DNA of 64,000 bases from Thiobacillus denitrificans (GTDB lineage: Bacteria; Pseudomonadota; Gammaproteobacteria; Burkholderiales; Thiobacillaceae), in the NCBI GenBank assembly GCA_020723405.1, contig DYIY01000005.1, positions 1-64,000 on the forward strand, read 5' to 3'. Below, piece by piece: positions 25,539-37,700 of the stretch. The position numbers and the translations under genes were made by a program. How positions within the stretch are numbered: position 1 is the stretch's first letter; every line of letters starts with the position of its first letter. The notes under the pieces are model-generated. The model was not told the origin of the DNA, made no database searches, and saw only the letters and a program-made list of their open reading frames with translations.

Positions 25539-25716
25539 CAGACCTCCAACAGGAAATGGATCAGAGCGACTCGTAGGATGTGGTGAGCGCAGCGAACCGC
25601 ATCGTTCCGAGCATCTTCCAACCTGTCCTCGCGGGATGATGCGGTTCGTTCCTCACCACATCGTACGGCGATGTCTCGACTGGTCTTCATCACACCTCCA
25701 GCAGGAAATGGATCAG
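25539..25716. repeat. palindromic element with 26-bp duplication of the hyfC 3' end
   Basis: The last codons of hyfC and its ribosome site occur twice, at 25691-25716 (the working hyfC end) and 25539-25564 (just before hyfE), two mismatches in 26 bases. Between them are 126 bases with an inverted repeat, arms 25576-25603 and about 25636-25662 (GTGGTGAGC / GCTCACCAC type, GCGAACCGCATC core). The same palindrome family recurs at 44599-44671. Confidence 0.8.
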
Positions 25717-26634
25717 CATGCCCAGCACCCCCAGCAGGAAGGCGGTGCCCAGGAATTCCGGGGCCCGGAACAGGCGCACCTTGGCGGAAATGGCTTCCAG
25801 CAGGGACAGGGCGGCGCCGCCCACGGCCATCTTGGCCACCAGGGCCAGCACCGCCAGGGGCAGGGCGTTCAGCTCCCCCTGGGGGGCGATGCCCCAGGGC
25901 AGGAACAGGGCGATGCCCAGGGCCGAATAGGTGAACAGCTTGAGGGCCACGGCCCATTCGATGAGGGCAAGGTGGCGGGCGGAATATTCCAGGATCATGG
26001 CCTCGTGGATCATGGTCAGTTCCAGGTGGGTGGTGGGGTTGTCCACCGGGATGCGGGCGTTCTCCGCCGTGGACACCATCCAGAAGGCCACCGCCGCGAA
26101 GGCCATGCTGGGGTAGAGGACGAATTCCTTGTGGGCCAGGGTCTCCACGATGGTGGGCAGTTCCGTGGACTGGGAGATCAGGCTGGCGGTGAAGAACACC
26201 ATGAGCAGGGCCGGTTCCGCCAGGAAGGCCACCAGCATCTCCCGCCGGGCCCCCAGGGTGCCGAAGGAGGTGCCGATGTCCATGGCGGCCAGGGCCAGGA
26301 ACACCCGGGCCAGGGCGAACACCCCCACCAGGGCGATGGCGTCCGCCGCCGGAGAGAAGGGCAGGTCGTTGGCGATGGTGGGCACCAGGCCGGCGGCCAG
26401 GGCCATGCAGGCGAACACCATGTAGGGGGCGAAGCGGAACAGGGGCGAGGCGTTGTGGGCAATCACCGCGTCCTTGTGGAACAGCTTGCGCAGGGTCCGG
26501 TAGGGCTGGGTGATGGGCGGCGCCGAACGGCCCTGGAGCCAGGCCCGGCACTGGTTGACCCAGCCCATGAGCAGGGGGGCCAGGAGGATGGCGGCCAGGG
26601 TCTGGGCGATTTGCAGGAGGATGCCGGTGGTCAT
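25690..26634 (-). CDS. hyfC: HyfC/NuoH-like membrane subunit
   Basis: A 314-aa homologue of NuoH/HyfC, the membrane subunit that contacts the peripheral arm in complex I. ENARIPVDNPTTHLEL and MIHEAMILEYSARHLAL are the signature loops, with eight or so helices. I start at the ATG giving MTTGILLQIAQ; a TTG five codons upstream is the alternative. A C-rich repeat lies directly upstream and no good ribosome site is left before the start. Confidence 0.92.
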   Translation of the reverse strand: MTTGILLQIAQTLAAILLAPLLMGWVNQCRAWLQGRSAPPITQPYRTLRKLFHKDAVIAHNASPLFRFAPYMVFACMALAAGLVPTIANDLPFSPAADAIALVGVFALARVFLALAAMDIGTSFGTLGARREMLVAFLAEPALLMVFFTASLISQSTELPTIVETLAHKEFVLYPSMAFAAVAFWMVSTAENARIPVDNPTTHLELTMIHEAMILEYSARHLALIEWAVALKLFTYSALGIALFLPWGIAPQGELNALPLAVLALVAKMAVGGAALSLLEAISAKVRLFRAPEFLGTAFLLGVLGMLIHFLLEV

Positions 26635-26660
26635 GGGGCGATCTCGCAAGCTCCGAGGAG

Positions 26661-26767
26661 ATTCAACCCCCCCCTTTGAAAAAGGGGGGTTGGGGGGGAT
26701 TCAAGGGAAGGGGTCCGGCCAGACCGGGCGCAAATCCCCCCCTGCCCCGCTTTTCCAAAGGGGGGAG
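26661..26767. repeat. C/G-run palindromic repeat between hyfB and hyfC
   Basis: The gap of 175 bases between the hyfB stop and the hyfC ATG holds two related hairpins, CCCCCCTTTGAAAAAGGGGGG near 26669-26689 (stem of nine) and a second TCCCCCCC...CAAAGGGGGGAG unit at 26735-26766, with GGGGGGATT/AAATCCCCCC outer ends. The same unit occurs at 51066-51107. Confidence 0.7.
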
Positions 26768-26809
26768 TGGCGTAGGGGGCGGCGATGGCGCAGCAAGGTC
26801 CCATGGCGT

Positions 26810-28837
26810 TCATCGCGTCACGAAAACGAGCAGGAAGATCAGGGTGGCGAAGCTGTAGATCAGGTACCACTGGATGCGGCCGTGTTGCAGGCGGCCGGCC
26901 TGTTCCGACAGCCAGGCGGCCAGGTCGGCGATGGGCTGGTAGAGCAGCACCCACAGCTTGTCCCGGCTGTCGCCCCGGTACTTGGGCTGGCGATCGAAGG
27001 GGTCCGGGGTATCCCGCTCCACCCGCATGAAGCTGCTGAAGATGAGGCGGATGGGCTGGCCGAAGCCTTCGGCGCTGTCCTGCATGCGGGCGTCCTGTTC
27101 CGGGTAGCCGCAATCCCAGGGATCGGACCTGCGCACCCGGCCGTGGTAGGCCTTGCGCACCCAGAGGAAAACCAGCAGCAGGGTGACCAGCACCACGGCG
27201 AAGAACACCAGGGGTCCGTAACTGGCCCGTTCCGCATCCACCGGCGCCAGCATCAGCCAGTTGCCGCCGTTGACCAGGGTCTGGCCGGTGAGCAGGCGCA
27301 CCACCGGGGCCAGGGCGTCGATGACCTGGACCGGGAACAAACCCAGCAGCACGCAGCCCGCCGCCAGCCAGAGCATGCCCAGCCGCTCCCGCCAGCCCGC
27401 CTCGTGGGCGTGGGACACGGCCGGGGAACGGGCCGCGCCCAGGAAGGTGACGCCGAAGAACTTGACCATCACGTAGGCGGCCAGGGCGGCGGCCAGGGCC
27501 ACGGCGGCGGCGGCCACGGGAATCACCATGTTCAGGTAGGAATGGCTGAGGCCGGGGGTCAGCAGGAAGGCCTGCAACAGCAGCCACTCGGAGACGAAGC
27601 CGTTGAGGGGCGGCAGGCCGGCGATGGCCAGAGCGCCCATGAGGGTGAGCCAGGCGGTCCAGGGCATGGCGGCCATGAGCCCGCCCAGGCGGTCCATGTT
27701 GCGTTCGCCGGTGGCGTGCAGCACCGACCCCGCGCCGGTGAACAGCAGGCCCTTGAAGAAGGCGTGGTTCAGGGCGTGGTAGAGCATGGCGGTGAGGGTC
27801 AGGGCCGCCAGGGCGCCCTTGCCGTCGGTGTAGAAGATCAGGGTGAGGCCGAAACCGGCCAGCAGCACGCCGATGTTCTCGATGGAGGACCAGGCCAGCA
27901 GCCGCTTCATGTCCGACTGGACGGCGGCGAAGATGACGCCGTAAAGGGCGGTGACCAGGCCCAGGGTCAGAGCCAGGGTGCCCCACCAGGCCAGTTGCAC
28001 GTTGAGCAGGTCGAAGGTGACCCGCAGCAGACCGTAGATGGCGGTCTTCAGCATCACCCCGGACATGAGGGCCGACACCGGCGATGGCGCCGCCGGGTGG
28101 GCTTCCGGCAGCCACACGTGCATGGGCACCAGGCCGGCCTTGGCGCCGAAGCCGAACAAGGCCAGCAGGAAGGCCGCCGAGGCCCAGAAGGGGGTCATCT
28201 CGGCATGGCGCATGTAGGCGAAGGTGTAGGCGCCGGCGTTGGCCACCTCGCCGCCTTGCAGGACACCGTAGCAGAGCAGCAGGGCCACCGCCCCCACATG
28301 GGCGATGAGCAGGTAGAGGAAACCGGCGCTGCGGATGGCCGGCTGGTCGTGGTCGGTGGTGACCAGGAAGTAGGAGGACAGGGCCATGACCTCCCAGGCC
28401 ACCATGAAGGCGTAGGCGTCATCCGCCAGCAGCACCAGGCTCATGCCGGCCAGGAACAGGTGGTACCAGAGCAGGATCAGGGCCAGGGGACCGGCTGCCA
28501 GGTCCTTGAAGTAGCCCCAGGCATAGAGGGTCACGCCAAAGGCGGCCCCGCCCAGCAGCAGCAGGAAGAAGCCGGACAGGGCGTCCAGGCGCAGATGCAT
28601 GGGCAGGTCGGGCAGGCCGATGGGCAGCACCACGGCCGAGGCCGGCAGCAACAGACCGGCCAACCCCAGCCCGGCCATGGCCAGGGCCACCAGGGTCCCC
28701 AGGGGGAACACCAGGCTCAGCAGGCCCCGGGACTTTTGCAGGAACAGGGCGGCGAAACCCAGGCCGATCCAGCACAGCACCCCCATCCAGGCCAGGTTCA
28801 CCAGTTCGGGCATTTGCGACAACAGGGATTCATTCAT
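26810..28837 (-). CDS. hyfB: HyfB/NuoL-like proton-translocating membrane subunit
   Basis: A 675-aa antiporter-like subunit with about 16 helices; AKAGLVPMHVWLPEAHPAAP and MKRLLAWSSIENIG mark the HyfB/NuoL family. It is the first of six Ehr genes (B, C, E, F, G, I); homologues of HyfA, HyfD and the ferredoxin-like HyfH are missing. It starts 63 bases after the SulP stop with no terminator visible in the sense direction, so it may be read from the SulP promoter. Confidence 0.92.
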   Translation of the reverse strand: MNESLLSQMPELVNLAWMGVLCWIGLGFAALFLQKSRGLLSLVFPLGTLVALAMAGLGLAGLLLPASAVVLPIGLPDLPMHLRLDALSGFFLLLLGGAAFGVTLYAWGYFKDLAAGPLALILLWYHLFLAGMSLVLLADDAYAFMVAWEVMALSSYFLVTTDHDQPAIRSAGFLYLLIAHVGAVALLLCYGVLQGGEVANAGAYTFAYMRHAEMTPFWASAAFLLALFGFGAKAGLVPMHVWLPEAHPAAPSPVSALMSGVMLKTAIYGLLRVTFDLLNVQLAWWGTLALTLGLVTALYGVIFAAVQSDMKRLLAWSSIENIGVLLAGFGLTLIFYTDGKGALAALTLTAMLYHALNHAFFKGLLFTGAGSVLHATGERNMDRLGGLMAAMPWTAWLTLMGALAIAGLPPLNGFVSEWLLLQAFLLTPGLSHSYLNMVIPVAAAAVALAAALAAYVMVKFFGVTFLGAARSPAVSHAHEAGWRERLGMLWLAAGCVLLGLFPVQVIDALAPVVRLLTGQTLVNGGNWLMLAPVDAERASYGPLVFFAVVLVTLLLVFLWVRKAYHGRVRRSDPWDCGYPEQDARMQDSAEGFGQPIRLIFSSFMRVERDTPDPFDRQPKYRGDSRDKLWVLLYQPIADLAAWLSEQAGRLQHGRIQWYLIYSFATLIFLLVFVTR

Positions 28838-28900
28838 GGCCGGGAGCGGGCTTTTTTATCGGTGTGGAGGCGGGATGGCAGCGACGGCAAAGGGGGATTA

Positions 28901-31018
28901 TCACGCCGGTTTCAGGGCGCAGAACAGATCATCCTGGGCCACATCCCCCAGACGCTCGTAGATGGCGGCGATGGCCTGGTCCTCGGTGGCGAAGATGTTG
29001 GCCTGGGTCACCAGGTCGAACAGGCCGGTGGCGCGCATCACGTCCAGCACCTGTTTCTTCAGGCCGGAGAACACCAGGGTCACCCCGTTCTCCTTGAGCC
29101 GGCTCACCAGATGGTGGATCACTTCTTCCCCTGAAGCGTCCAGTTGGTTGATGCCGTCACCCACCACCAGGAAGTACCTGGCTTCGGGATGGTCGGCCAG
29201 GGCGGAGAGCACCGTGTCCTCGAAGTAGGACACGTTGGCGAAGTAGAGCTGGCCGTCGAAGCGCATGGCCACCACGTGCTTGCTGGTGGGGATGCCCGGA
29301 TTCACTTTGATGTCCCGCAGGGTGCCGTCCTTGAAGCGGCCCAGTTGGGCCACCCGGGGCTTCATGGTGCGCATGAGGAAGAGGATCAGGGCCAGGCCGG
29401 CGCCCACCATGATGCCGTTGTCCAGGTGGGGGGCGAAGGCCAGGGTGGCGATGAAAGTCACCACGGAGGCGGCGCCGTCATGCTTGTTGGCATGCCAGGC
29501 GTGCTTGATGGCCTCGAAGTTCACCAGGCCGATCACCGCCATGATGATGATGGCCGCCAGCACCGCCTGGGGCAGGTGATAGAGCAGGGGCGTCAGGAAC
29601 AACAGGGTGATGAGCACGAACACGGCGGTATAGACCGAGCTCATGCCGGTCCTGGCCCCCGAGTTCATGTTCACCGCCGAGCGGGAGAAGGATCCGGACA
29701 CCGGGAAGGCCTGGGTCATGGAACCGACGATGTTGGACAGGCCCTGGCCCACCAGTTCCTGATTGGGGTCCAGACGCTGCTTGGTCTTGGCGGCGATGGC
29801 CTTGGCGATGGAGATGGCCTCCATGAAGCCCACCAGGGAGATCACCAGGGCGGCGGAAAGCAGGGCCCCCAGCTTGTCCAGGTCGAACTTGGGCAGGGCC
29901 GGCGCCGGCAGCCCCTCGGGGATCTTGCCCACCACCTCGCCGCCGCCGGCCAACCTGATTTCACCCTTGGCCACCTTGGCGATCTTCCAGACGCCGCCAT
30001 CGGTTTGCACCCCGGCGGGAGCCGCCCCGGCCCGGTGCAGAACGCCCAGCTTGCCGTCGGCCAGCACTTCCCGCTCGAACTTCAGCTTGCGCAGTTCCTT
30101 CAGGCGCTTGGCGTTGGAGGCCTCAAGCACCTTGGCCTGGGAGAGGAGCAGATCGGCCTGGTAGTTGAGGGCCAGGACGAACTGGGCGTTGTCCCCCCCC
30201 TCCTTCTCCAGTTTCTTGGCTTCCGCCTGGTTGGCCAGGGCATCGGCATTCACCTGGCTCAACTGCTTCTCGGCCGCCTCGTATTCGATGAGCATGGACA
30301 CGATCTGGGGATCGGCCACCTCGTCCACGTGTACGGTGGCCTGCTTCTCGAAACCGATGGCCCAGGACACCACGGTGGTCAATACCACGGCGATCAACAC
30401 GCCGGGCAGCTTGGGCTTGAACTTCCTGATGCCCCACATGATGGCGATGGCCGCCACCCCCATGGCCAGGGTGGGCAGGTGGGTGTCGCCGATCTGCTTG
30501 AACACGCCGACGATGTCGTTGATGAAGTGCTCGCTGCGCCCCATGGGCACGCCGAACAGCTTGGACACCTGGGACAGGGCGATGATGATGGCCGCCGCGT
30601 TGGTAAAGCCGACGATGACCGGATGGGAGAGGAAGTTCACGATCACCCCCAGCTTGAACACCCCCAGGAGCAACTGGATCACCCCCACCAGCAGGGCCAA
30701 CATGATGGCCAGGGCCACGAAGTCGGGGGACCCGGGGGCCGCCAGCACCGCCAGGGAAGAGGCCGTCAGCAGGGACACCACCGCCACCGGTCCGGTGCCC
30801 AACTGGTTGGAACTGCCCCACAGGGCCGCCACCGCCACCGGCAGGAAGGCCGCGTAGAGGCCGTAGTAGGCCGGCAGACCCGCCAGTTGGGCATAGGCCA
30901 TGGACTGGGGGATGAGCACCAGGGCCACGGTGATGCCGGCCATGAAATCGGCCTTGATGGTCTCCCCACGCATGGGGAACCAGCGCAGGAAGGGCAGGAA
31001 GCGGGCGAACTTGTTCAT
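28901..31018 (-). CDS. SulP-family anion transporter with large internal insert and STAS domain
   Basis: A 705-aa SulP protein. The membrane domain starts with DFMAGITVALVLIPQSMAYAQ and ends near 545; a cytoplasmic STAS domain follows (INQLDASGEEVIHHL). Unlike ordinary SulP proteins it carries an insert of about 130 residues (roughly 229-365) rich in Lys/Glu/Ala, predicted coiled coil, closing with KGEIRLAGGGEVVGKIP. The second SulP of the window shares it. SulP members move sulfate, bicarbonate or other anions; bicarbonate is suggested by context only. Confidence 0.9.
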   Translation of the reverse strand: MNKFARFLPFLRWFPMRGETIKADFMAGITVALVLIPQSMAYAQLAGLPAYYGLYAAFLPVAVAALWGSSNQLGTGPVAVVSLLTASSLAVLAAPGSPDFVALAIMLALLVGVIQLLLGVFKLGVIVNFLSHPVIVGFTNAAAIIIALSQVSKLFGVPMGRSEHFINDIVGVFKQIGDTHLPTLAMGVAAIAIMWGIRKFKPKLPGVLIAVVLTTVVSWAIGFEKQATVHVDEVADPQIVSMLIEYEAAEKQLSQVNADALANQAEAKKLEKEGGDNAQFVLALNYQADLLLSQAKVLEASNAKRLKELRKLKFEREVLADGKLGVLHRAGAAPAGVQTDGGVWKIAKVAKGEIRLAGGGEVVGKIPEGLPAPALPKFDLDKLGALLSAALVISLVGFMEAISIAKAIAAKTKQRLDPNQELVGQGLSNIVGSMTQAFPVSGSFSRSAVNMNSGARTGMSSVYTAVFVLITLLFLTPLLYHLPQAVLAAIIIMAVIGLVNFEAIKHAWHANKHDGAASVVTFIATLAFAPHLDNGIMVGAGLALILFLMRTMKPRVAQLGRFKDGTLRDIKVNPGIPTSKHVVAMRFDGQLYFANVSYFEDTVLSALADHPEARYFLVVGDGINQLDASGEEVIHHLVSRLKENGVTLVFSGLKKQVLDVMRATGLFDLVTQANIFATEDQAIAAIYERLGDVAQDDLFCALKPA

Positions 31019-31036
31019 GACGGCGGTGCTCTTGGT

Positions 31037-31408
31037 TTATTGCTCTTTGGGCAGATCGGGGTGGTCGGAAGCGGCCACCAGAGGACATTCCAGCCGGGAC
31101 CAGGGGTCGCCCCCCTCCCCGGCCCAGGCGGCGGGCCGGCCCACCACCACGGAAGTGACGCATTCGTGGCGGCGGGCGTGCTCCACCACGAAGCGGGCAT
31201 TGAGGCCGGGCGCCGGGGTCAGGTGGACCTTCACCCCCTCCCCCGCCAACCGGGCCGCCCGGGCCTCGATGTCGGCCCAGTCGGGCCGGGCCGGATCGGC
31301 CAGCACCTCCAGGTCCGCATCCATGCGCCGGCACAGGGACGCCCCCACGGCAAACAGCCGGTCCAGGGGCGACACCGGGCGCAGGGCGACGACGATGCGC
31401 CGTCTCAT
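31037..31408 (-). CDS. universal-stress-protein-like protein
   Basis: A 123-aa protein with a UspA-like alpha/beta fold: RRIVVALRPVSPLDRLFAVG at the N-terminus, a DLEVLAD strand and the C-terminal CVTSVVVGRP strand. The usual GxxG-9x-GS ATP loop is not complete. It is TGATG-coupled to the 82-aa gene before it and 18 bases ahead of SulP. A Usp-like gene also precedes the SulP at 53.5 kb, so an accessory role in transport is likely. Confidence 0.7.
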   Translation of the reverse strand: MRRRIVVALRPVSPLDRLFAVGASLCRRMDADLEVLADPARPDWADIEARAARLAGEGVKVHLTPAPGLNARFVVEHARRHECVTSVVVGRPAAWAGEGGDPWSRLECPLVAASDHPDLPKEQ

Positions 31409-31656
31409 CAGCGGGCCAACCCCAGGGTGCGCAGGGCGAAGTAGGCGAAGCGGAACCAGGCCGGCACCGGGGAACCTGCCTGATTCCCCCCGTTCAACGC
31501 GATTGTCGGGAGCGGATTTCCCGGTGCCGCCCCATCCGTCTCATCCAGGCAGACGGAGGTCCGTTGCGCGTCCATTCCGGCCTGCCAGTCCCAGCCCAAA
31601 CCCCGGGCGGATTGGAGACGTTCGGCAAGCAGGGTTTCCTGGGGCGTGGGGCGCAT
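31408..31656 (-). CDS. small hypothetical protein, first gene of the sigma-54 SulP operon
   Basis: An 82-aa protein with no recognised domain. It ends in an amphipathic aromatic stretch (WFRFAYFALRTLGLAR) that could lie on a membrane. It begins about 22 bases after the predicted start of transcription from the sigma-54 promoter and its stop overlaps the Usp-like start. The ribosome site is weak. Confidence 0.55.
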   Translation of the reverse strand: MRPTPQETLLAERLQSARGLGWDWQAGMDAQRTSVCLDETDGAAPGNPLPTIALNGGNQAGSPVPAWFRFAYFALRTLGLAR

Positions 31657-31689
31657 GATGGGGCTCGATCATTGGACCCGTTGCCAATA

Positions 31690-31704
31690 GCAGCTACCGT
31701 GCCA
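31690..31704 (-). promoter_or_regulatory. sigma-54 promoter (-24/-12)
   Basis: On the minus strand the sequence reads TGGCACG-N4-CTGC, with GG and GC at exact -24/-12 spacing and one deviation (C for T at the first base of TTGC). It faces the 82-aa/Usp/SulP/hyf run, and a sigma-54 activator gene lies next to it on the other side. Confidence 0.8.
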
Positions 31705-31835
31705 ACCCAAAATATCAGATAAGCCTATGTTTTCTAATAGCGCAGCCTCCATTCGCCAAGAATATGCGCTGCAAAATGCAATAGCCTTGTTACACTTCCG
31801 CGACACCCCTGCCCGCACCCAACCCCATTGAGCCC

Positions 31836-34696
<2,861 letters not shown>

Positions 34697-34711
34697 CGCC
34701 CATGTCCCGGT

Positions 34712-37700
34712 TCACCACGCCTCGATGGGGATGGGGTGGCCGAACAGGTAGCCCTGGAAGGCCACGCAGCCGTTCTGGCTGAGGAAATTCCGCTGTTCCT
34801 CGGTTTCCACGCCTTCGGCGATGGCGTGCAGCCCCAGGGATTGGCTCATGGCCAGGATGGCCCGGACGATGGCCACGTCGTTGGCATCCTGGGGCACGTC
34901 GCGGACGAAGCTCTGGTCGATCTTGACCTCCGCCAGGGGCAGGCGCTTCAGGTAGGTGAGGGAGGAATAGCCGGTGCCGAAGTCGTCCAGGGAGAAGCTC
35001 ACCCCCAGGGCATCCAGGCGCACCATGCGGCCGATGACCTCCTCCACGTTGTCCAGCAGCACACTCTCGGTGAGTTCGAGGCGCAGCCGGGCCGGGTTGG
35101 CACCGGTCTCGGCCAGGCATTCCCGGACCTGGGCGACGAATTCGGTCTGGCGGAACTGGCGGGCGCTGACGTTGACCGAGAGGCGCAAGTCCCGGGTGCG
35201 GGGATCGGCTTCCCAGGCCTTGAGCTGGGCGCAGGCCGTGCGCAGCACCCATTGGCCGATGGGCAGGATCAGGCCGGTCTCCTCGGCCAGGGGGATGAAA
35301 GCGGCCGGTGACAGGGGCGGCCGGCCGGGCGGGAACCAGCGCAGCAGGGCTTCTGCACCCCGCCGCTGGCCGGCCAGGTCCACCTGGGGCTGGTAATGCA
35401 GTCGCAGTTCGCCGTGTTCCAGGCCGTAGCGCAGGGCCGCCTCCAGACCTGCCCGGGCTTCGATGGCCGCCTGCATGTCCGGGTTGAAGAAGCGGATGGC
35501 GTTGCGCCCGGCGTCCTTGGCCTGGTACAGCGCCACGTCCGCCTGCTTGAGCAGGGTCTCCACGGCCACGCCGCCACCGCGGAACAGGGTGAGTCCCAGA
35601 CAGGCCGTGCTGTGGTGGGGCCGTTCGCCTTCCTTGAGGGCATAGGGCTGATCCAGGGCCCGGCGCAGCTTTTCGGCGACCATTTCCGCTTGCAGGGCCG
35701 CCAGGGCTTCACCGGTCCCCAGATCCTCCACCAGCACCACGTATTCGTCGCCGCCCAGGCGGGCCACCGTATCCTGCTTGCGCACCCCGGCCACCAGGCG
35801 GCGGGCCACTTCCACCAGCAGCAGGTCCCCCACATCGTGGCCCTGGGTGTCGTTGATGGCCTTGAAGTTGTCCAGATCAAGGATCATCAGGGCACCGTAT
35901 TCCTGACTGCGTTCGCTGGCGCTCATGGCCTGGCCCAGGCGATCCAGGAGCAGACGGCGGTTGGGCAATTGGGTGAGGGAATCGAAATAGGCCAGGTTGC
36001 GGATCTGTTCCTCGGTCTGGCGGCGGGTGGTGATGTCGAGGAAGCTCACCACGGCGCCGATGATCAAGCCCTCCTTGCGCTGGGCGTAGGCCCGGTATTC
36101 CGCCGGAAAATTCCTGCCGTCCCGCCGCCAGAAGACCCCGTCGGAACACTGGCAATCCTGGCCCTGGCCCAGGACCCGGTGGAGGGGAGAGGCGTCCCGG
36201 GCGATGGGTTGTCCGTCGGCGTGGGAGTGGAGCACCAGGTCGTGGATGTCCTGGCCCACCAGATCCTCCGCCCTGGCATAACCCAGCATCTCCAGGGCCG
36301 CAGGATTGACGAAGGTGCAGCGCCCGTCCAGGTCCACGCCGAAAATGCCTTCCCCCACCGAGGCCAGCAGCAGGCGGGTGTGTTCCTCGTTCCGGCGCAG
36401 CAGGGCTACTGCCGCGATGGTCATGATGAGCATGCCGCCGGCCGCAATGAGCAGGATGAAGAAGCCCAGGCGCTCGGCCTCGATGCGGCCCAGATCCCCC
36501 AGATAGCGGGGCACGTGCACCGTCACCGAGGCCTCGGGGATGGTTTCCGATGCCAGGGCGAAGGGTCGTTCAAAGGGACCGATGCGCAACAGGCCGGCAT
36601 AGCGTTCCCCACTTGCGGGTTCCTTGGCCAGGGGGATGAAGCGGGTCTGCTTGTACTGCAAGCGCTTTTCCAGTTCCGACAGGGTGTCGATGGGGCTGCC
36701 GGGCAGGGCGCGCAGCTCGAAGTCCCGATCGTGGCTGAGCACCACGATGCGGTTGCCGTCGCTCAGGAAAGCCCCCACCGGGGCGGTCCACAGGCTGAAG
36801 GCGGTGATGTTGCGCTTGACCACCACCGCCCCCAGAAAACGCTGGCCCTGAACGACCGGATGGGAGAAATACAGGCCCGGCACGGACGTGGTTCGCCCCA
36901 CGGCGTATTGATGGCCCGGCTGTCCCTGGCGGGCCTGGCGGTAATAGGCCCGGTCGGCGTAATTGACGCCGACGAAGCTCTGGGCCTCCCCGGCGTTGCT
37001 CGCGGCGATGCAATCGCCCCGGGCGTTGAGCAGCCAGATGGCATCGGCCCCGTGGTTCTGGGCCAGAAAGGCGAAACGGCCGTTCAGGGCCTGGAGGGCC
37101 GGTGTCGCCAGCCAACGCCCTTTCCACAGTGCCAGTTCACCATCATCCGGCAATCCGTCCCGTTCTCCGGCAAGCAGGGCCTGGTGCACCATGGGCTCAA
37201 CAGCCAGGGAATGGGGAATTCCCCGCAGCAGGTGGACGCTCTGCCGGATGCTTTCCGCTACGCCGCGCACCCCCTGGAGGGCGATCAGGTATTCCCGCTG
37301 GTAGGCTTCGTCCGACTGGACCCGGCTGTAGTGGCCGGAATACAGCCAGGCCAGAACGCTCCAGACCACGAACAGGATGCTCGGCACGCGAAACGGCAGA
37401 GCCTTGAGGGTGAGGGCCGAACGGGTGGTGTAGACCGCAGTGATGGTGGCGATGATGATGGCTCCGGTCACCACCAGCACCACGGAGGCGAGCAGGCTCG
37501 GCGTCATCTGCATCGCCGGGGAATCCATACCGGCATCGCGCACGAAATAGGCTGCCGCCATGCCCGTGTAGTGCATGCCGGAGACGGCGCAGCCCATCAC
37601 CGTGGCGGCGGCCAGACGGATGCCCAGCCGGGGCAGGTTCAGCCAGTGGGGCAGCCGGAATTTCACCCATAGGGCCAGGGTGGCTACCAGCACGGCCACC

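Noticed and set aside
21081-28837. Group 4 [NiFe] hydrogenase or formate hydrogenlyase
   Set aside because: The large subunit has neither cysteine pair for the NiFe centre, and HyfA/HyfH-type ferredoxin subunits and maturation genes are absent.
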